DNA of 64,000 nucleotides. Origin: Saccharopolyspora spinosa NRRL 18395 (GTDB lineage Bacteria > Actinomycetota > Actinomycetes > Mycobacteriales > Pseudonocardiaceae). Position numbers and translations under genes: made by a program. Location: the NCBI RefSeq assembly GCF_000194155.1, contig NZ_GL877878.1:3565557-3629556 (forward strand), given 5' to 3'. The notes beneath the pieces are model-generated. The model did not search any database. It saw only the letters and a program-made list of their open reading frames with translations, and was not told the DNA's origin. Positions 17,294 to 25,282 of this stretch are shown piece after piece. How positions within the stretch are numbered: position 1 is the stretch's first letter; the number at the start of each line of letters is the position of its first letter.

Positions 17294-17578
17294 ATGACCG
17301 GAAGGCACGCCATGAACCAACCAACTGGCCCACCGACGCAGACTGAACCGGCTGCGATCGCCGAGGCAGTGCGCATCATCCTGATCGCCCTCGTCGGCGC
17401 CGGGTGGCTCACCCTCGACGACACGACCCTCGCCTCGATCGTGTCAGTGGTCGGCGTGCTGGCCTCGGTCGCCTTGACCTGGTGGACACGGCGAAAGGTC
17501 ACCAGTCTCGCCGCCCCACGCGCCACCGACGGCACGCCGCTCGTGTCCGCCGAGCCACCGGCCCGGCCCGCCGAATAG
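17294..17578 (+). CDS. Holin
   Basis: The protein has 94 residues with two hydrophobic segments (VRIILIALVGAGWLTL and ASIVSVVGVLASVALTW) separated by a short acidic turn, then a basic and proline-rich cytoplasmic tail (RRKVTSLAAPR). This topology directly after an endolysin is typical of small phage holins. ATG 17312 with its own GGAAGG site is an equally plausible start, and two starts could allow a dual holin/antiholin product. Confidence 0.7.
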   Translation: MTGRHAMNQPTGPPTQTEPAAIAEAVRIILIALVGAGWLTLDDTTLASIVSVVGVLASVALTWWTRRKVTSLAAPRATDGTPLVSAEPPARPAE

Positions 17579-17619
17579 CCCTCTGAGTGGCCCGGTGCGC
17601 TACCGCCGGGCACAGAAAC

Positions 17620-17676
17620 GCCCCCGCCTGCCCTCCGGTTGTGTGCCTGTAACCGGACGCGGGCGGGGGCATTTCG
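17620..17676 (+). terminator. Rho-independent-like terminator of the phage late operon
   Basis: GCCCCCGC (17620-17627) pairs with GCGGGGGC (17663-17670), and CCGGTT (17635-17640) pairs with AACCGG (17651-17656), giving a long GC-rich hairpin about 40 bases after the holin stop. The downstream run is only weakly T-rich, as is common in actinobacteria. It also separates the phage genes from the convergent ESX-accessory operon. Confidence 0.7.
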
Positions 17677-17740
17677 TCATGTGCACGGGCAGGCCGTCGA
17701 CCTGCGGCTCGTCACTGGGTAGCCGAGCCCGAACCTCAGA

Positions 17741-18331
17741 TCAGCTGTGGTGCGGTGGCTCGTTCTGACTGGGCGGTCCAGGCGGTATGGGAGGCTGGGG
17801 CGGCTGGTTGGAGAACATTTTCCGTCGCAGGCTCTCGGGCGGCGGGTTGTCCCGGACGAACTCCGCGAACTGCTGGGCTTTACGAGCGCGTCGGTACTCG
17901 GCGTTGTCACGGTAGTAGCGGTTTGAGGCCGGTAGCCAGGAACACACAAGGCCTACAACGCATAGTGCACCGATGAGCACACTGAGCGCCTTGCGGTCGA
18001 TTCCCCATTCTGGGTCGAGCAAGCCGAAAGGAACCAGGACGGCGTAGCAACCGGATATTATTGTGAAAAACACGCGCCAGCCGTTAGACCCGGAACGCAC
18101 TTTCCAGCAGCCGAACAAAAAAATCGCAGCGAGGATCGCGCCGAAGATAAGGCTGGCAAGAATCGCGCCTTCGGATGCCATCGCACCGAGCAGCCAGAAC
18201 AATACGGCGACTGCCGCCCATGTTCCGGCTGCAAGCTCCAAAACGGCAGGCCGGCGGGGCGCTTCACCGGAAGATGGAGCGCCATAAAAACCGCCTGGCT
18301 GCGATGGGTGCGGATATCCCTGGTTAGTCAT
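17741..18331 (-). CDS. Membrane protein downstream of WXG-like genes
   Basis: The protein has 196 residues. A proline/glycine-rich N-terminus (residues 1-28) precedes four hydrophobic segments within about 33-140, then a basic helical part (YRRARKAQQFAEFVRDNP) and a proline-rich tail. The start at 18331 has a CTGGAGAA site and overlaps the end of the upstream 92-residue gene. It is the last gene of the minus-strand ESX-accessory operon. It could be an immunity or membrane partner for the upstream proteins, but there is no motif for this. Confidence 0.6.
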   Translation of the reverse strand: MTNQGYPHPSQPGGFYGAPSSGEAPRRPAVLELAAGTWAAVAVLFWLLGAMASEGAILASLIFGAILAAIFLFGCWKVRSGSNGWRVFFTIISGCYAVLVPFGLLDPEWGIDRKALSVLIGALCVVGLVCSWLPASNRYYRDNAEYRRARKAQQFAEFVRDNPPPESLRRKMFSNQPPQPPIPPGPPSQNEPPHHS

Positions 18332-18602
18332 CGACATTCTCCAGCCAGGTGTTGTCGGAAAAGTCGTCATCGTCGTCCCAGGATGGGGACGAATCGCGGT
18401 TCGGTCGTACCGGTTCCTGCGGCTGTTCAGGCTGGTCCTGGTGTTCAGAGGCGCGTTTCAGGCTCTGCTCAAGATCCTCTGAATCACGAATTGTCGCCTC
18501 ACGGTAGCACTCTTCTTCGTCCCGCAGCTCGGAGGCGAGATTTGCGACTCGTTCATGTGCGCCGTTGACAATCGCCGCAACACGAGCCGGGTAGGAGTCC
18601 AC
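18324..18602 (-). CDS. Small acidic protein of ESX-accessory operon
   Basis: The protein has 92 residues. The N-terminal half is helical (VAAIVNGAHERVANLASELRDEEE) and the C-terminal half is disordered and strongly acidic (PSWDDDDDFSDN). Its size and helix resemble YbaB-like or chaperone-like partners in ESX loci, but no family was recognised. Its 3' end overlaps the membrane protein start by eight bases. Confidence 0.55.
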   Translation of the reverse strand: MDSYPARVAAIVNGAHERVANLASELRDEEECYREATIRDSEDLEQSLKRASEHQDQPEQPQEPVRPNRDSSPSWDDDDDFSDNTWLENVDD

Positions 18603-18654
18603 GAAACTTCACCCTCTGCTTTGCATCAACTTCGGGAAGATTTTGGCACTGCCT

Positions 18655-19662
18655 TCATGTTGAGAACAGCGGCGGTACGTCCGCGAACGGGTTATCCGGA
18701 ACGCACTCGGCTGCGCCGATGAACTCGTCCCACAGGCTCCGCAGATCTTCCTCCGTCTTGGCGCACACGATCTCGTTGAATTTGGTCAGCTTCGACTCGA
18801 ATGCGGGAACAAATTTCTCGTCCAGGAGTTTTTTCGCCAGGTTAGCCGCTTCCGTGAGCATGTCCACGGCGCCGTCCGCATATTCTCCGACCACCGGGAC
18901 GTAGGAAGCCGCGCCTTTGACAATGTCCCCAAATCCGTCCGTGACAGCGCCTACGGCGTCGTACATTGCGACGCCTGATTGGTGTCGTGCCATTTTGATG
19001 TGCTGCTGGACCGTGGGCGGTACTTGGCCGGCGCAGTCCACGCTGAACAGTTCAAGGGCGGACTGCGCGCAAAGCCGGATGATGGACTCCATCGCGCTCA
19101 CGTGGTGCTCGACGTTGCGGCCGAACGTATTGACACCTTCCTGGAACGCATGGCCTGCTTCCAGGAACTTCGAGATGTGGTTCGTCGCGGCCACGGCGGC
19201 ATCGCCACTCCAGGTTTCCACCAAGGCTCGGAACTCCGAATCGACCTCGGCGTAGGTGTTCTGCATGGCACTATAGGAGCCTTGGACCGTGCCGACGTCA
19301 TGACGGAAGGCGCCAAAGTCGATGCCGAAAAACTTCCGGTACTGGCCGTAGATATCACGTTCGAGATCGAGTCCGGCCTTCGTCCAGTCGTTGTAGAGCG
19401 GCAGGAAGGCGTCAAAGAATCCAAGCCCCGAGATCCCGACGTTCAGCAACTCGTCGGACCGGCTCGCACCAGAGCTCGCCATCTGCGCCAGCTCACCCTT
19501 GGCGCCCTCGACGGTTCGTTTCGCCTCCGCAGCCCGGACCCCGTATTCCTTGATCGAAGGAAGTGCTTTTGCAGTTACATCTGCGTATTCTCGACTTGCG
19601 GTTATCGGATTAAGTCGGCCTGCAAATTCGACAGCCTTTTTGACTTCGTCCCATTCGCCCAT
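18655..19662 (-). CDS. Long WXG-like ESX-associated protein
   Basis: The protein has 335 residues. About residues 115-200 form a helix-turn-helix hairpin with an ETWSGDAAVAA turn, the W-x-G-like signature of ESX substrates, and a following YxxxE-like helix. The C-terminal 130 residues are helical with VPVVGEYADGAVDML. It follows a 104-residue EspC/WXG-like gene by a few bases, a common layout for type VII secreted pairs. The C-terminal part could be an effector domain, but no catalytic motif is visible. Confidence 0.6.
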   Translation of the reverse strand: MGEWDEVKKAVEFAGRLNPITASREYADVTAKALPSIKEYGVRAAEAKRTVEGAKGELAQMASSGASRSDELLNVGISGLGFFDAFLPLYNDWTKAGLDLERDIYGQYRKFFGIDFGAFRHDVGTVQGSYSAMQNTYAEVDSEFRALVETWSGDAAVAATNHISKFLEAGHAFQEGVNTFGRNVEHHVSAMESIIRLCAQSALELFSVDCAGQVPPTVQQHIKMARHQSGVAMYDAVGAVTDGFGDIVKGAASYVPVVGEYADGAVDMLTEAANLAKKLLDEKFVPAFESKLTKFNEIVCAKTEEDLRSLWDEFIGAAECVPDNPFADVPPLFST

Positions 19663-19667
19663 GTTTC

Positions 19668-19979
19668 TTACTCCCCAGCCTGGACGGAACCGACACTGCG
19701 GGCGTTGTCCGCGTCGACTGAGCCGTACGTGTCCGCGGAGGCGCCCAACGCGTTTGCGATTCCTGCGACACGCAACGCGTAGTCACGAAGTCCTTTGCTC
19801 ATGTCGATCATGAGTGCGCGGTACTGCTCGCCCGCATAATGGAACGGCTCGCCTACGTTCCCCCCGGACACGGTGCTACCTGCCACCTCGGCGGACTTGT
19901 CCTCCACCGGCCCCACCATTGCCTGGATTGAATTTCCCACCGCAGCGAGATCCTCGCTGCTGACACCGAAACCTGCCAC
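19668..19979 (-). CDS. EspC/WXG100-like type VII secretion protein
   Basis: The protein has 103 residues, all helical, beginning VAGFGVSSEDLAAVGNSIQ and ending with VAGIANALGASADTYGSVDAD. This resembles the ESX-diderm EspC/DUF2580 family of small secreted helical-hairpin proteins. GTG 19979 has a GGGAGGGAACGGAAG upstream region and is preferred over a start ten codons earlier. It heads the minus-strand operon and is divergent from espG. Confidence 0.65.
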   Translation of the reverse strand: MAGFGVSSEDLAAVGNSIQAMVGPVEDKSAEVAGSTVSGGNVGEPFHYAGEQYRALMIDMSKGLRDYALRVAGIANALGASADTYGSVDADNARSVGSVQAGE

Positions 19980-20263
19980 TGGCTTCCGTTCCCTCCCCTG
20001 GGCGTCCAAGCCGACCGAGCCAGCGAACCACTGGACGGGGCGACGACAAGGGCACTCGCCCTTCCCCGCATATGTGATTTATGGCACGGCGACGGGGGCC
20101 TCCTGTCGTTTCTCTTCGGCGACCGTAGCAGTCAAAATGCATTGACTAGACCATTCGTGTGAGAGCGCGCTCGTGCCGACCGGATCGAACATGCCGGGCG
20201 CCGGGTGTCGATATGCTACCGCCCGGTCGGATGACGCCAGATGTCTTATGTGGAGCCGAGTAG

Positions 20264-21112
20264 GTGCCTGGGGTGGAGTGCAGTTTTTGGGAGTTCGGCG
20301 CGATCGTGCGCCACGAGAAGGCGCGTCACGATGCCGAGATGGACGCGTCTTCCGATGCGCGGCGCCGGTTCGAGGTCCCGGCATTCGTAGCCTCCCGCGA
20401 CAGCGGGCTTGACCAGCCAGCCGATCCGCGGGCGAGGCTGGAAGCCGCCGAGGACAGTGCGCGGGCCAAGGGCTGGATCGAGCGCAGCGGCAAGCTGAAC
20501 GATCAGTGGTTCGAGATCGTCTCCGCCCTGGTCTTCGGCCACTCCTTCGCCTACCTCTACCTCACCGAGCCGGGTAAGGCCGAGACCCGGGCAATGGTGA
20601 CCGTGAATCACCTGGGATTCCGCATCGTCCTGCGCGGTGACCAGGTGTGGATCGACGAGGTCTCCCGGAAGGCGGCCGACAATGCATTGGTGGGGTGTCT
20701 GCCCGACGTGGCCCCGGCATCCGGTCGTGGCGTCACGGTTCCGACCAACATCCTGGCCGCAGCCGGTACCGACGCCGAAAACCACAAGGCCGACCAGGGT
20801 GACTGGGTCACCTACGAGCTTGGGCAGGCCGGTATCCGCACCGAAGACGCCCGCACGGTCGGCAAGCTCGCGAAACTGGCTGATCGCGTGATCGGACAGT
20901 TCAACGTCGGTATCCGCGAGTTCGACGGCCGCAGCCATCTTGCGCCGTGGGCGATCGTGACCCACCACTGTCCCTCTGGGCGAGTCGCGCAGATCCCACA
21001 GCCACCCCGAGGAGAACAGACCCGCGTTGAACCAGGCGCGGCTTCCGTGATCTCGGGCGCGCTGCGTTCGTATCGCGATGAACTCCGGAGGCAAGTCCGT
21101 GACCAGCGATAA
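20264..21112 (+). CDS. espG: ESX secretion-associated protein EspG
   Basis: The protein has 282 residues. The segment AKGWIERSGKLNDQWFEIVSAL followed by alternating strands and LADRVIGQFNVGI is typical of EspG-family chaperones, which bind PE/PPE-type substrates in the cytosol and deliver them to the ESX machine. The start is GTG 20264 with a GGAG site. The PPE-like protein encoded about 1.2 kb downstream is a plausible client. About 280 bases separate it from the divergent EspC-like gene and must hold both promoters. Confidence 0.75.
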   Translation: MPGVECSFWEFGAIVRHEKARHDAEMDASSDARRRFEVPAFVASRDSGLDQPADPRARLEAAEDSARAKGWIERSGKLNDQWFEIVSALVFGHSFAYLYLTEPGKAETRAMVTVNHLGFRIVLRGDQVWIDEVSRKAADNALVGCLPDVAPASGRGVTVPTNILAAAGTDAENHKADQGDWVTYELGQAGIRTEDARTVGKLAKLADRVIGQFNVGIREFDGRSHLAPWAIVTHHCPSGRVAQIPQPPRGEQTRVEPGAASVISGALRSYRDELRRQVRDQR

Positions 21113-21244
21113 TTCCTGTACTCCTGTCGGCGGCGGGGTGCCGCTCGGCGTTTTGGGTAGTTCTACTCGACTTTGCCCACGACTACGGGCAGTTGTGCCA
21201 GGATCACGCCCGTAGGGGAGATCGGATACAGGAGGACAGCAGGC

Positions 21245-21664
21245 GTGAGCGAGCCCATGTCGCCGCAGCAAGGGGCCGCGATGCAGGCCGCCGGGATGGT
21301 GATGACGCCGTTCAACCCGGTCACCGGCGCCGCGATGATCGCAGCCGGCACCGTCAGCGGCCACCAGACCTTCGAAATCCAGCCCGAACAGTTGCCGCGC
21401 GTTCTTGCCGGACTCGACGAAGTCCGCGGCAAGTACGTTGAGGCGCAGCGGCTTGCAGTCCAGCTATCAGCCGTCACGCCCCCGTTCGCAGATGACACTA
21501 CGGTCGCAGCGTTCAAGAAGATCCGCGAGCGTGCTCAAGGTGGTGAGGGCTGCCTGTACGACACTGCTCAGGGGATGATCGATTGGGTCGACGGTTTCAA
21601 AGCCGCAGTCCAGAAAGCGATCGAAGATCACCAGCGCATCGATGACGAAAACCGGATGGCCTGA
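21245..21664 (+). CDS. ESX-like helical protein downstream of EspG
   Basis: The protein has 139 residues. An Ala/Met/Gly-rich N-terminus (MSPQQGAAMQAAGMVMTP) is followed by an amphipathic helical region (FEIQPEQLPRVLAGLDEVRGKYVEAQRLA). This is like PE- or WXG-type partners encoded with EspG and PPE. The start is GTG 21245, eight bases after GGAGGA. It probably forms a heterodimer with the PPE-like protein, which is inference. Confidence 0.55.
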   Translation: MSEPMSPQQGAAMQAAGMVMTPFNPVTGAAMIAAGTVSGHQTFEIQPEQLPRVLAGLDEVRGKYVEAQRLAVQLSAVTPPFADDTTVAAFKKIRERAQGGEGCLYDTAQGMIDWVDGFKAAVQKAIEDHQRIDDENRMA

Positions 21665-21666
21665 CC

Positions 21667-22248
21667 TTGAACACCACACGTACCGCCGTCACCGCCGTGG
21701 CAAGCCTGCTCACTCTCGGCCTAGCCGGATGCTCAAGCCCGACACCGGGAACCCCGGAACCCACCAACGGCGGCGAGACTACGTCGGCCGCAAACGATCC
21801 GTTCCAAATAGGTCAGCCGAAGAACCTCAAGGCGGTCAGTGAACCCTGCCAGCTGTTGACCCCTCAGCAATTGCAGCAGCTCGGCGCTACGACCGAAGGG
21901 AAGCCAGCCCAAGCCCAATGGGGCCAAACCAACTGTGCCTGGGACAACGAACAGCTCACTCTTCAGGTTTCGCCGGACACAGTGCAGGGCCAAGGGATTC
22001 GGTACATCGCGAAGATCGCTGGCGACGACAACGGAAACCCTACTGCCAAGATCGACGGATATCCAGCGGTTCACGAAGGAAAGAGTAGTGGGTCGTGCGG
22101 AACTTACGTCGGTGTCTCGGACAAGGAAATGGTCTTGGTGCATTTCGGGGTGGGGTCTGAAGGCCGTAGTAATCCCGAGTTTACCGATCCGTGTGCGACG
22201 GCCGACAAGATCGCAGGAATGGTGATCTCGAACCTTCCTCCGGCGTGA
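21667..22248 (+). CDS. DUF3558-like lipoprotein
   Basis: The protein has 193 residues. Its TTG start is two bases after the previous stop. It has a lipoprotein signal peptide with lipobox LAGC at residues 19-22, a Ser/Thr/Pro linker, then the DUF3558 pattern: CQLLTPQQLQQLG, a CAWDN turn and a C-terminal DPC..ADKIAGMVI. Such lipoproteins are common on the actinobacterial surface and often sit in ESX-accessory loci. Confidence 0.75.
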   Translation: MNTTRTAVTAVASLLTLGLAGCSSPTPGTPEPTNGGETTSAANDPFQIGQPKNLKAVSEPCQLLTPQQLQQLGATTEGKPAQAQWGQTNCAWDNEQLTLQVSPDTVQGQGIRYIAKIAGDDNGNPTAKIDGYPAVHEGKSSGSCGTYVGVSDKEMVLVHFGVGSEGRSNPEFTDPCATADKIAGMVISNLPPA

Positions 22249-22280
22249 GGCCGGATTTCGCGGAATACGAGGAGAGGGCT

Positions 22281-23540
22281 ATGGGGGCGTTCGACTGGCT
22301 TTTCGGTAAACAGGAGGTCGCTGGTCAGGCGCAGATGGCGTTTGACCACCCGAAGGTCTACGGCGACGTGGAGACTGGCCCAGGCGTCGCTGTGGCATCA
22401 CAAACTGCAGCGGATTGGCAAGAGAAAGTCAGTGCCGCATTCGCCGATGCGGACGCTGCGCTTGACCGGGTCCTCAAAGACTCCGAGATCATGATGCAGG
22501 GCGCTGCGGGGGATCAGTCGCGGGATGCCGTGACGCCGTTGTCGCAGGCGACGCGGGGCTCGATCGAGGTCGCTGCGCAGGCAGGGGCAGCGGTGCAGCA
22601 GCAGGCGCAGGGCTCGGCGGACTTCAAGAACGCGTTCCCCGCTCCGCACCAGGTTCCGCCGGACAACATCGGGTGGGGCGACTACGTCAACCCGATCTCC
22701 TACGGCTACAAGTCCGGGGTCCGCGCTGCGCACGAAGAAAAGCACGATCAGGTCGAGGCGCAGGCGCGGCAGCAGTACGAGTCCTACACCCAGGCCACCA
22801 ACGACCGGGTCAACGGCATCCAGCAGTTCGCGCCGCCACCGACGTTCGCCGGAGACGTGACCCCGGCCCAGACCACGCCGGTGAACAAGGTCAGCCCGAT
22901 GAGTACGGGCTACACCGGTACCGGTGACATGAGCTCGGCGCAGTCTTCGACCGCACGTACTCCCGGCAGTCCGATCCCTTCGGCTTCGATGCCGCCTGGC
23001 GGGCAGTCATCGGTGGATCCGGCGCCGCAGGTTCCGGCCGAGTCCGGTTCGGCGTGGGCGACCCCGCCCGCCGCAGCAGGCCCGTTGCCGGGTCCGGCAG
23101 CACCGACTCCAGCGCCCGGCGGTGGGTTCGTCGGCGGAGCGGTGATCCCGCCCGGTGGCACGGGAACCGGGACGGGAACAGGCGGCCGAATCGGCACCGG
23201 TACGGGTCGTGGTCTCGGGGCCGGGACTCCTCGCGGTGGAGGAGGCAATCTCGGGAGCGGTGGGCGAACCGGCGGCCTCACACCAGGAAGTAGCGCAGCT
23301 TCGGGTACGAGCGGTACAACAGCGCGTGGCGGCGCAGCTGGTGGTGTGACCGGTGCGACCGGTGCGCAGGGACGCGGCCAGGGCTCCGATGATGATAAAG
23401 AGCACACCAACAAATACGCCGAACACAACACCGACCCGTTCACCGACCTCGGCCTGCCCAATACCGCGCCGCCGGTGTTCGGCGACTGGACGGCGCAGAC
23501 CGAGGACGGCAAACCGCCCCGTCCGCCTGAGGAAAAGTAG
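22281..23540 (+). CDS. PPE-like protein with Gly/Pro-rich C-terminus
   Basis: The protein has 419 residues. After a short N-terminus, residues about 40-175 form the long helical domain seen in PPE-like ESX proteins (QTAADWQEKVSAAFADADAALDRVL and GYKSGVRAAHEEKHDQVEAQARQQYE). The remaining 240 residues are Pro/Gly/Thr/Ser-rich low complexity, ending in a conserved acidic module (TDPFTDLGLPNTAPPVFGDW). It is likely exported through an ESX system with help of EspG. The ATG at 22281 follows GAGGAGAGG. Confidence 0.7.
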   Translation: MGAFDWLFGKQEVAGQAQMAFDHPKVYGDVETGPGVAVASQTAADWQEKVSAAFADADAALDRVLKDSEIMMQGAAGDQSRDAVTPLSQATRGSIEVAAQAGAAVQQQAQGSADFKNAFPAPHQVPPDNIGWGDYVNPISYGYKSGVRAAHEEKHDQVEAQARQQYESYTQATNDRVNGIQQFAPPPTFAGDVTPAQTTPVNKVSPMSTGYTGTGDMSSAQSSTARTPGSPIPSASMPPGGQSSVDPAPQVPAESGSAWATPPAAAGPLPGPAAPTPAPGGGFVGGAVIPPGGTGTGTGTGGRIGTGTGRGLGAGTPRGGGGNLGSGGRTGGLTPGSSAASGTSGTTARGGAAGGVTGATGAQGRGQGSDDDKEHTNKYAEHNTDPFTDLGLPNTAPPVFGDWTAQTEDGKPPRPPEEK

Positions 23541-23563
23541 TCGACGAACATCGAGTTGACTGA

Positions 23564-23611
23564 TGGCCGCGTGCCCCCCGTCCATCTCGGGTAGGGCGCG
23601 GCCAGCTTTTT
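23564..23611 (+). terminator. Terminator between convergent genes
   Basis: TGGCCGCG (23564-23571) pairs perfectly with CGCGGCCA (23597-23604) and is followed by GCTTTTT. It follows the PPE-like gene by 24 bases and abuts the stop of the convergent small gene, so it may act in both directions. Confidence 0.75.
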
Positions 23612-23853
23612 CATGCCGTGTTGGGCCTGGGAACGATCCGAACGTGTCCGGTACGGACTTGCTCGGCGCACCATGCACACGTCGGGCGATCGTCCTTGCC
23701 GGACGCTTCTTGTGGCGGGGTCAGAACGCCACACAGCCCGGCGATTTTACGGTCTTTTCGGGGCAGAGCTTCGATAGATATGACGTGATTCTGGTAGCCG
23801 AACGCAGCCCAGTATCCAACAGGACTGTCTTCTTTGGACTGATGGTCTGGCAA
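23611..23853 (-). CDS. Small Cys-containing protein, unknown
   Basis: The protein has 80 residues. It begins LPDHQSKEDSPVGYWAAFGYQNHV and contains LCGVLTPPQEASGKDDRPTCAWCAEQ, including a CAWC pair that may bind metal. TTG 23853 is chosen because TAGGAGA lies seven bases upstream, while longer starts have no such site. It is the last gene of a minus-strand group that runs from 25037. Function unknown. Confidence 0.5.
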   Translation of the reverse strand: MPDHQSKEDSPVGYWAAFGYQNHVISIEALPRKDRKIAGLCGVLTPPQEASGKDDRPTCAWCAEQVRTGHVRIVPRPNTA

Positions 23854-23983
23854 GGACGTTCTCCTATAAGCATGAAAACGGGAAGGTGGTTGCGGGCGGG
23901 GATGCCCCAGGGGGCAGGACATCCCCGCCCACGCGGCCCGGATGCCGGTCGGGGGTTCGGGGGCACGGCATCCGGCCCGGGCT

Positions 23984-24556
23984 CTAGCCGCAGGCGCCCA
24001 TTCCGGACGTGTTGCAGCAGGTCGTCGGATGGCGTGGGGAACCCGCCTCCGAGCGCGGGGGCCGCTGTTGGCGGCGATGGCCGGTTTGGGGGCGGCTTGG
24101 TGGTGTGCGCGTCGGCCAGGTGATCATTGCTCGTGCCCTTTCCGTGAGGACCGGCTGCGCAAGGTGCGCTTGCCCGGTGAGCGACGTGGGGCGGATCGTG
24201 ATCGGGCGGCCGATGTCGGCGGGCAGGAAGCACAGAGGGGCCGGTCGCAGCACCGCTATCGGGGCGTGAACGTGTCCGGGCGGCGGGAGTGTGAGTGCGG
24301 CCCGGAGGGTCCATACGGTTGTGGAGTGGTACTGCCAAGACACCAGTACGGGGGCGAACACGTCGGTGTCGGCCAATGTCGGGGCGCGATAGGCGCTCGC
24401 ATCGTCTTCCCCACGGAGGATCAGGACGTCAGCGCATGTCGGCCACTGAAACACATGGGCCACCAATTCTGGACCGTCCTTCGGGCCGAACACGTAGAGC
24501 ACCCCGCCCCTGCGACGCAGTGCGCTCAGCAGTTCGTCAACCTCGGTGCGGCTCAC
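23984..24556 (-). CDS. Conserved hypothetical protein
   Basis: The protein has 190 residues and starts at GTG 24556, overlapping the stop of the upstream gene by four bases, which indicates coupling. About residues 1-135 look like a folded alpha/beta protein (LLSALRRRGGVLYVFGPKDGPELVAHVFQW). The C-terminal 50 residues are Arg/Pro/Thr-rich and of low quality as protein sequence, so a frameshift near the 3' end is possible. No family recognised. Confidence 0.5.
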   Translation of the reverse strand: MSRTEVDELLSALRRRGGVLYVFGPKDGPELVAHVFQWPTCADVLILRGEDDASAYRAPTLADTDVFAPVLVSWQYHSTTVWTLRAALTLPPPGHVHAPIAVLRPAPLCFLPADIGRPITIRPTSLTGQAHLAQPVLTERARAMITWPTRTPPSRPQTGHRRQQRPPRSEAGSPRHPTTCCNTSGMGACG

Positions 24557-24828
24557 TTCCCCTGCCTTCCGCGAACTGGGTGGTGTTCCCGGTGTGGCGA
24601 CTGTGCGGCCCCCAGCGGCGGTAGTCCGGCCAAAACCCGGGCTGCGGCAGCGCATTCGGGACAGGTTTGCCACAACCACGCCAGCTCGCCCGACGCGGCC
24701 TGGATCTGCCGGTCACACAGCGACGTGAGCACCGTGCCGTCCGGCCAACCTCCGGCCGGCTTGTCCTCAGCGCTCGCGTGCCGCGCCCCGCCTGCTGGAA
24801 CCCAGCTGAACGGATGAGGGCGATACAT
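24553..24828 (-). CDS. Small actinobacterial Cys-rich (zinc-finger-like) protein
   Basis: The protein has 91 residues. It has the pattern HPFSWVPAGGARHAS..., GTVLTSLCDRQ and LWQTCPECAAAARVLAG, where C-x(n)-CPEC suggests a zinc-binding knuckle. Related small proteins are common beside DUF397 and XRE genes in Pseudonocardiales. The ATG at 24828 overlaps the upstream stop by one base (TGATG), which fixes the start. Confidence 0.6.
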   Translation of the reverse strand: MYRPHPFSWVPAGGARHASAEDKPAGGWPDGTVLTSLCDRQIQAASGELAWLWQTCPECAAAARVLAGLPPLGAAQSPHREHHPVRGRQGK

Positions 24829-25037
24829 CACGCCACCATCCATGGAGTCAGGGCAGGGCCGGTGCCTTTCTCATCGCCGACGCACACCGGCCCCGCCGGG
24901 CCACTGCGCGCCAACCTGCGGGTCGGTCGTCGCGTCCGAGTGGCCGTCTTGAAGCAGTCAGGGGTCCACCTGAGAAACACCACGGGACCGGTAAGCAGCG
25001 TCCCAGCGGTGAATCCGAGAAGTCCGAGAACGGTCAT
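24828..25037 (-). CDS. Small membrane protein
   Basis: The protein has 69 residues. An N-terminal hydrophobic segment (VLGLLGFTAGTLLTGPVVFL) is followed by an arginine-rich part. An AAGGAGG site precedes the ATG. It leads the coupled minus-strand operon, divergent from the XRE regulator gene. Function unknown. Confidence 0.55.
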   Translation of the reverse strand: MTVLGLLGFTAGTLLTGPVVFLRWTPDCFKTATRTRRPTRRLARSGPAGPVCVGDEKGTGPALTPWMVA

Positions 25038-25282
25038 TTGATGACCGCCTCCTTCGTATCTCGTCGGTCCTTGATCGGGACACCTCCCCGCCGCTTAGCC
25101 CTGTGAGAGACCTGGGCGGGGAGGGCCCGTTGGCTGCACGAGGCTTCCGCCAATGCAACCAACGTCAGACAAGGTATCTCAGGAAAGTTCCTGAGGCTAT
25201 TGCTCCGATCGTGTGCTGTTCAGGAACATGGCCGAGTAGGGCAGACTGAGCAGCGTTTCACTGGAGTCGTAGAGAGGTCGTC

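Noticed and set aside
1..17700. Integrase, attachment site or lysogeny regulator of the prophage
   Set aside because: None can be seen in the window; the left part of the prophage is outside and no attL/attR pair could be identified.
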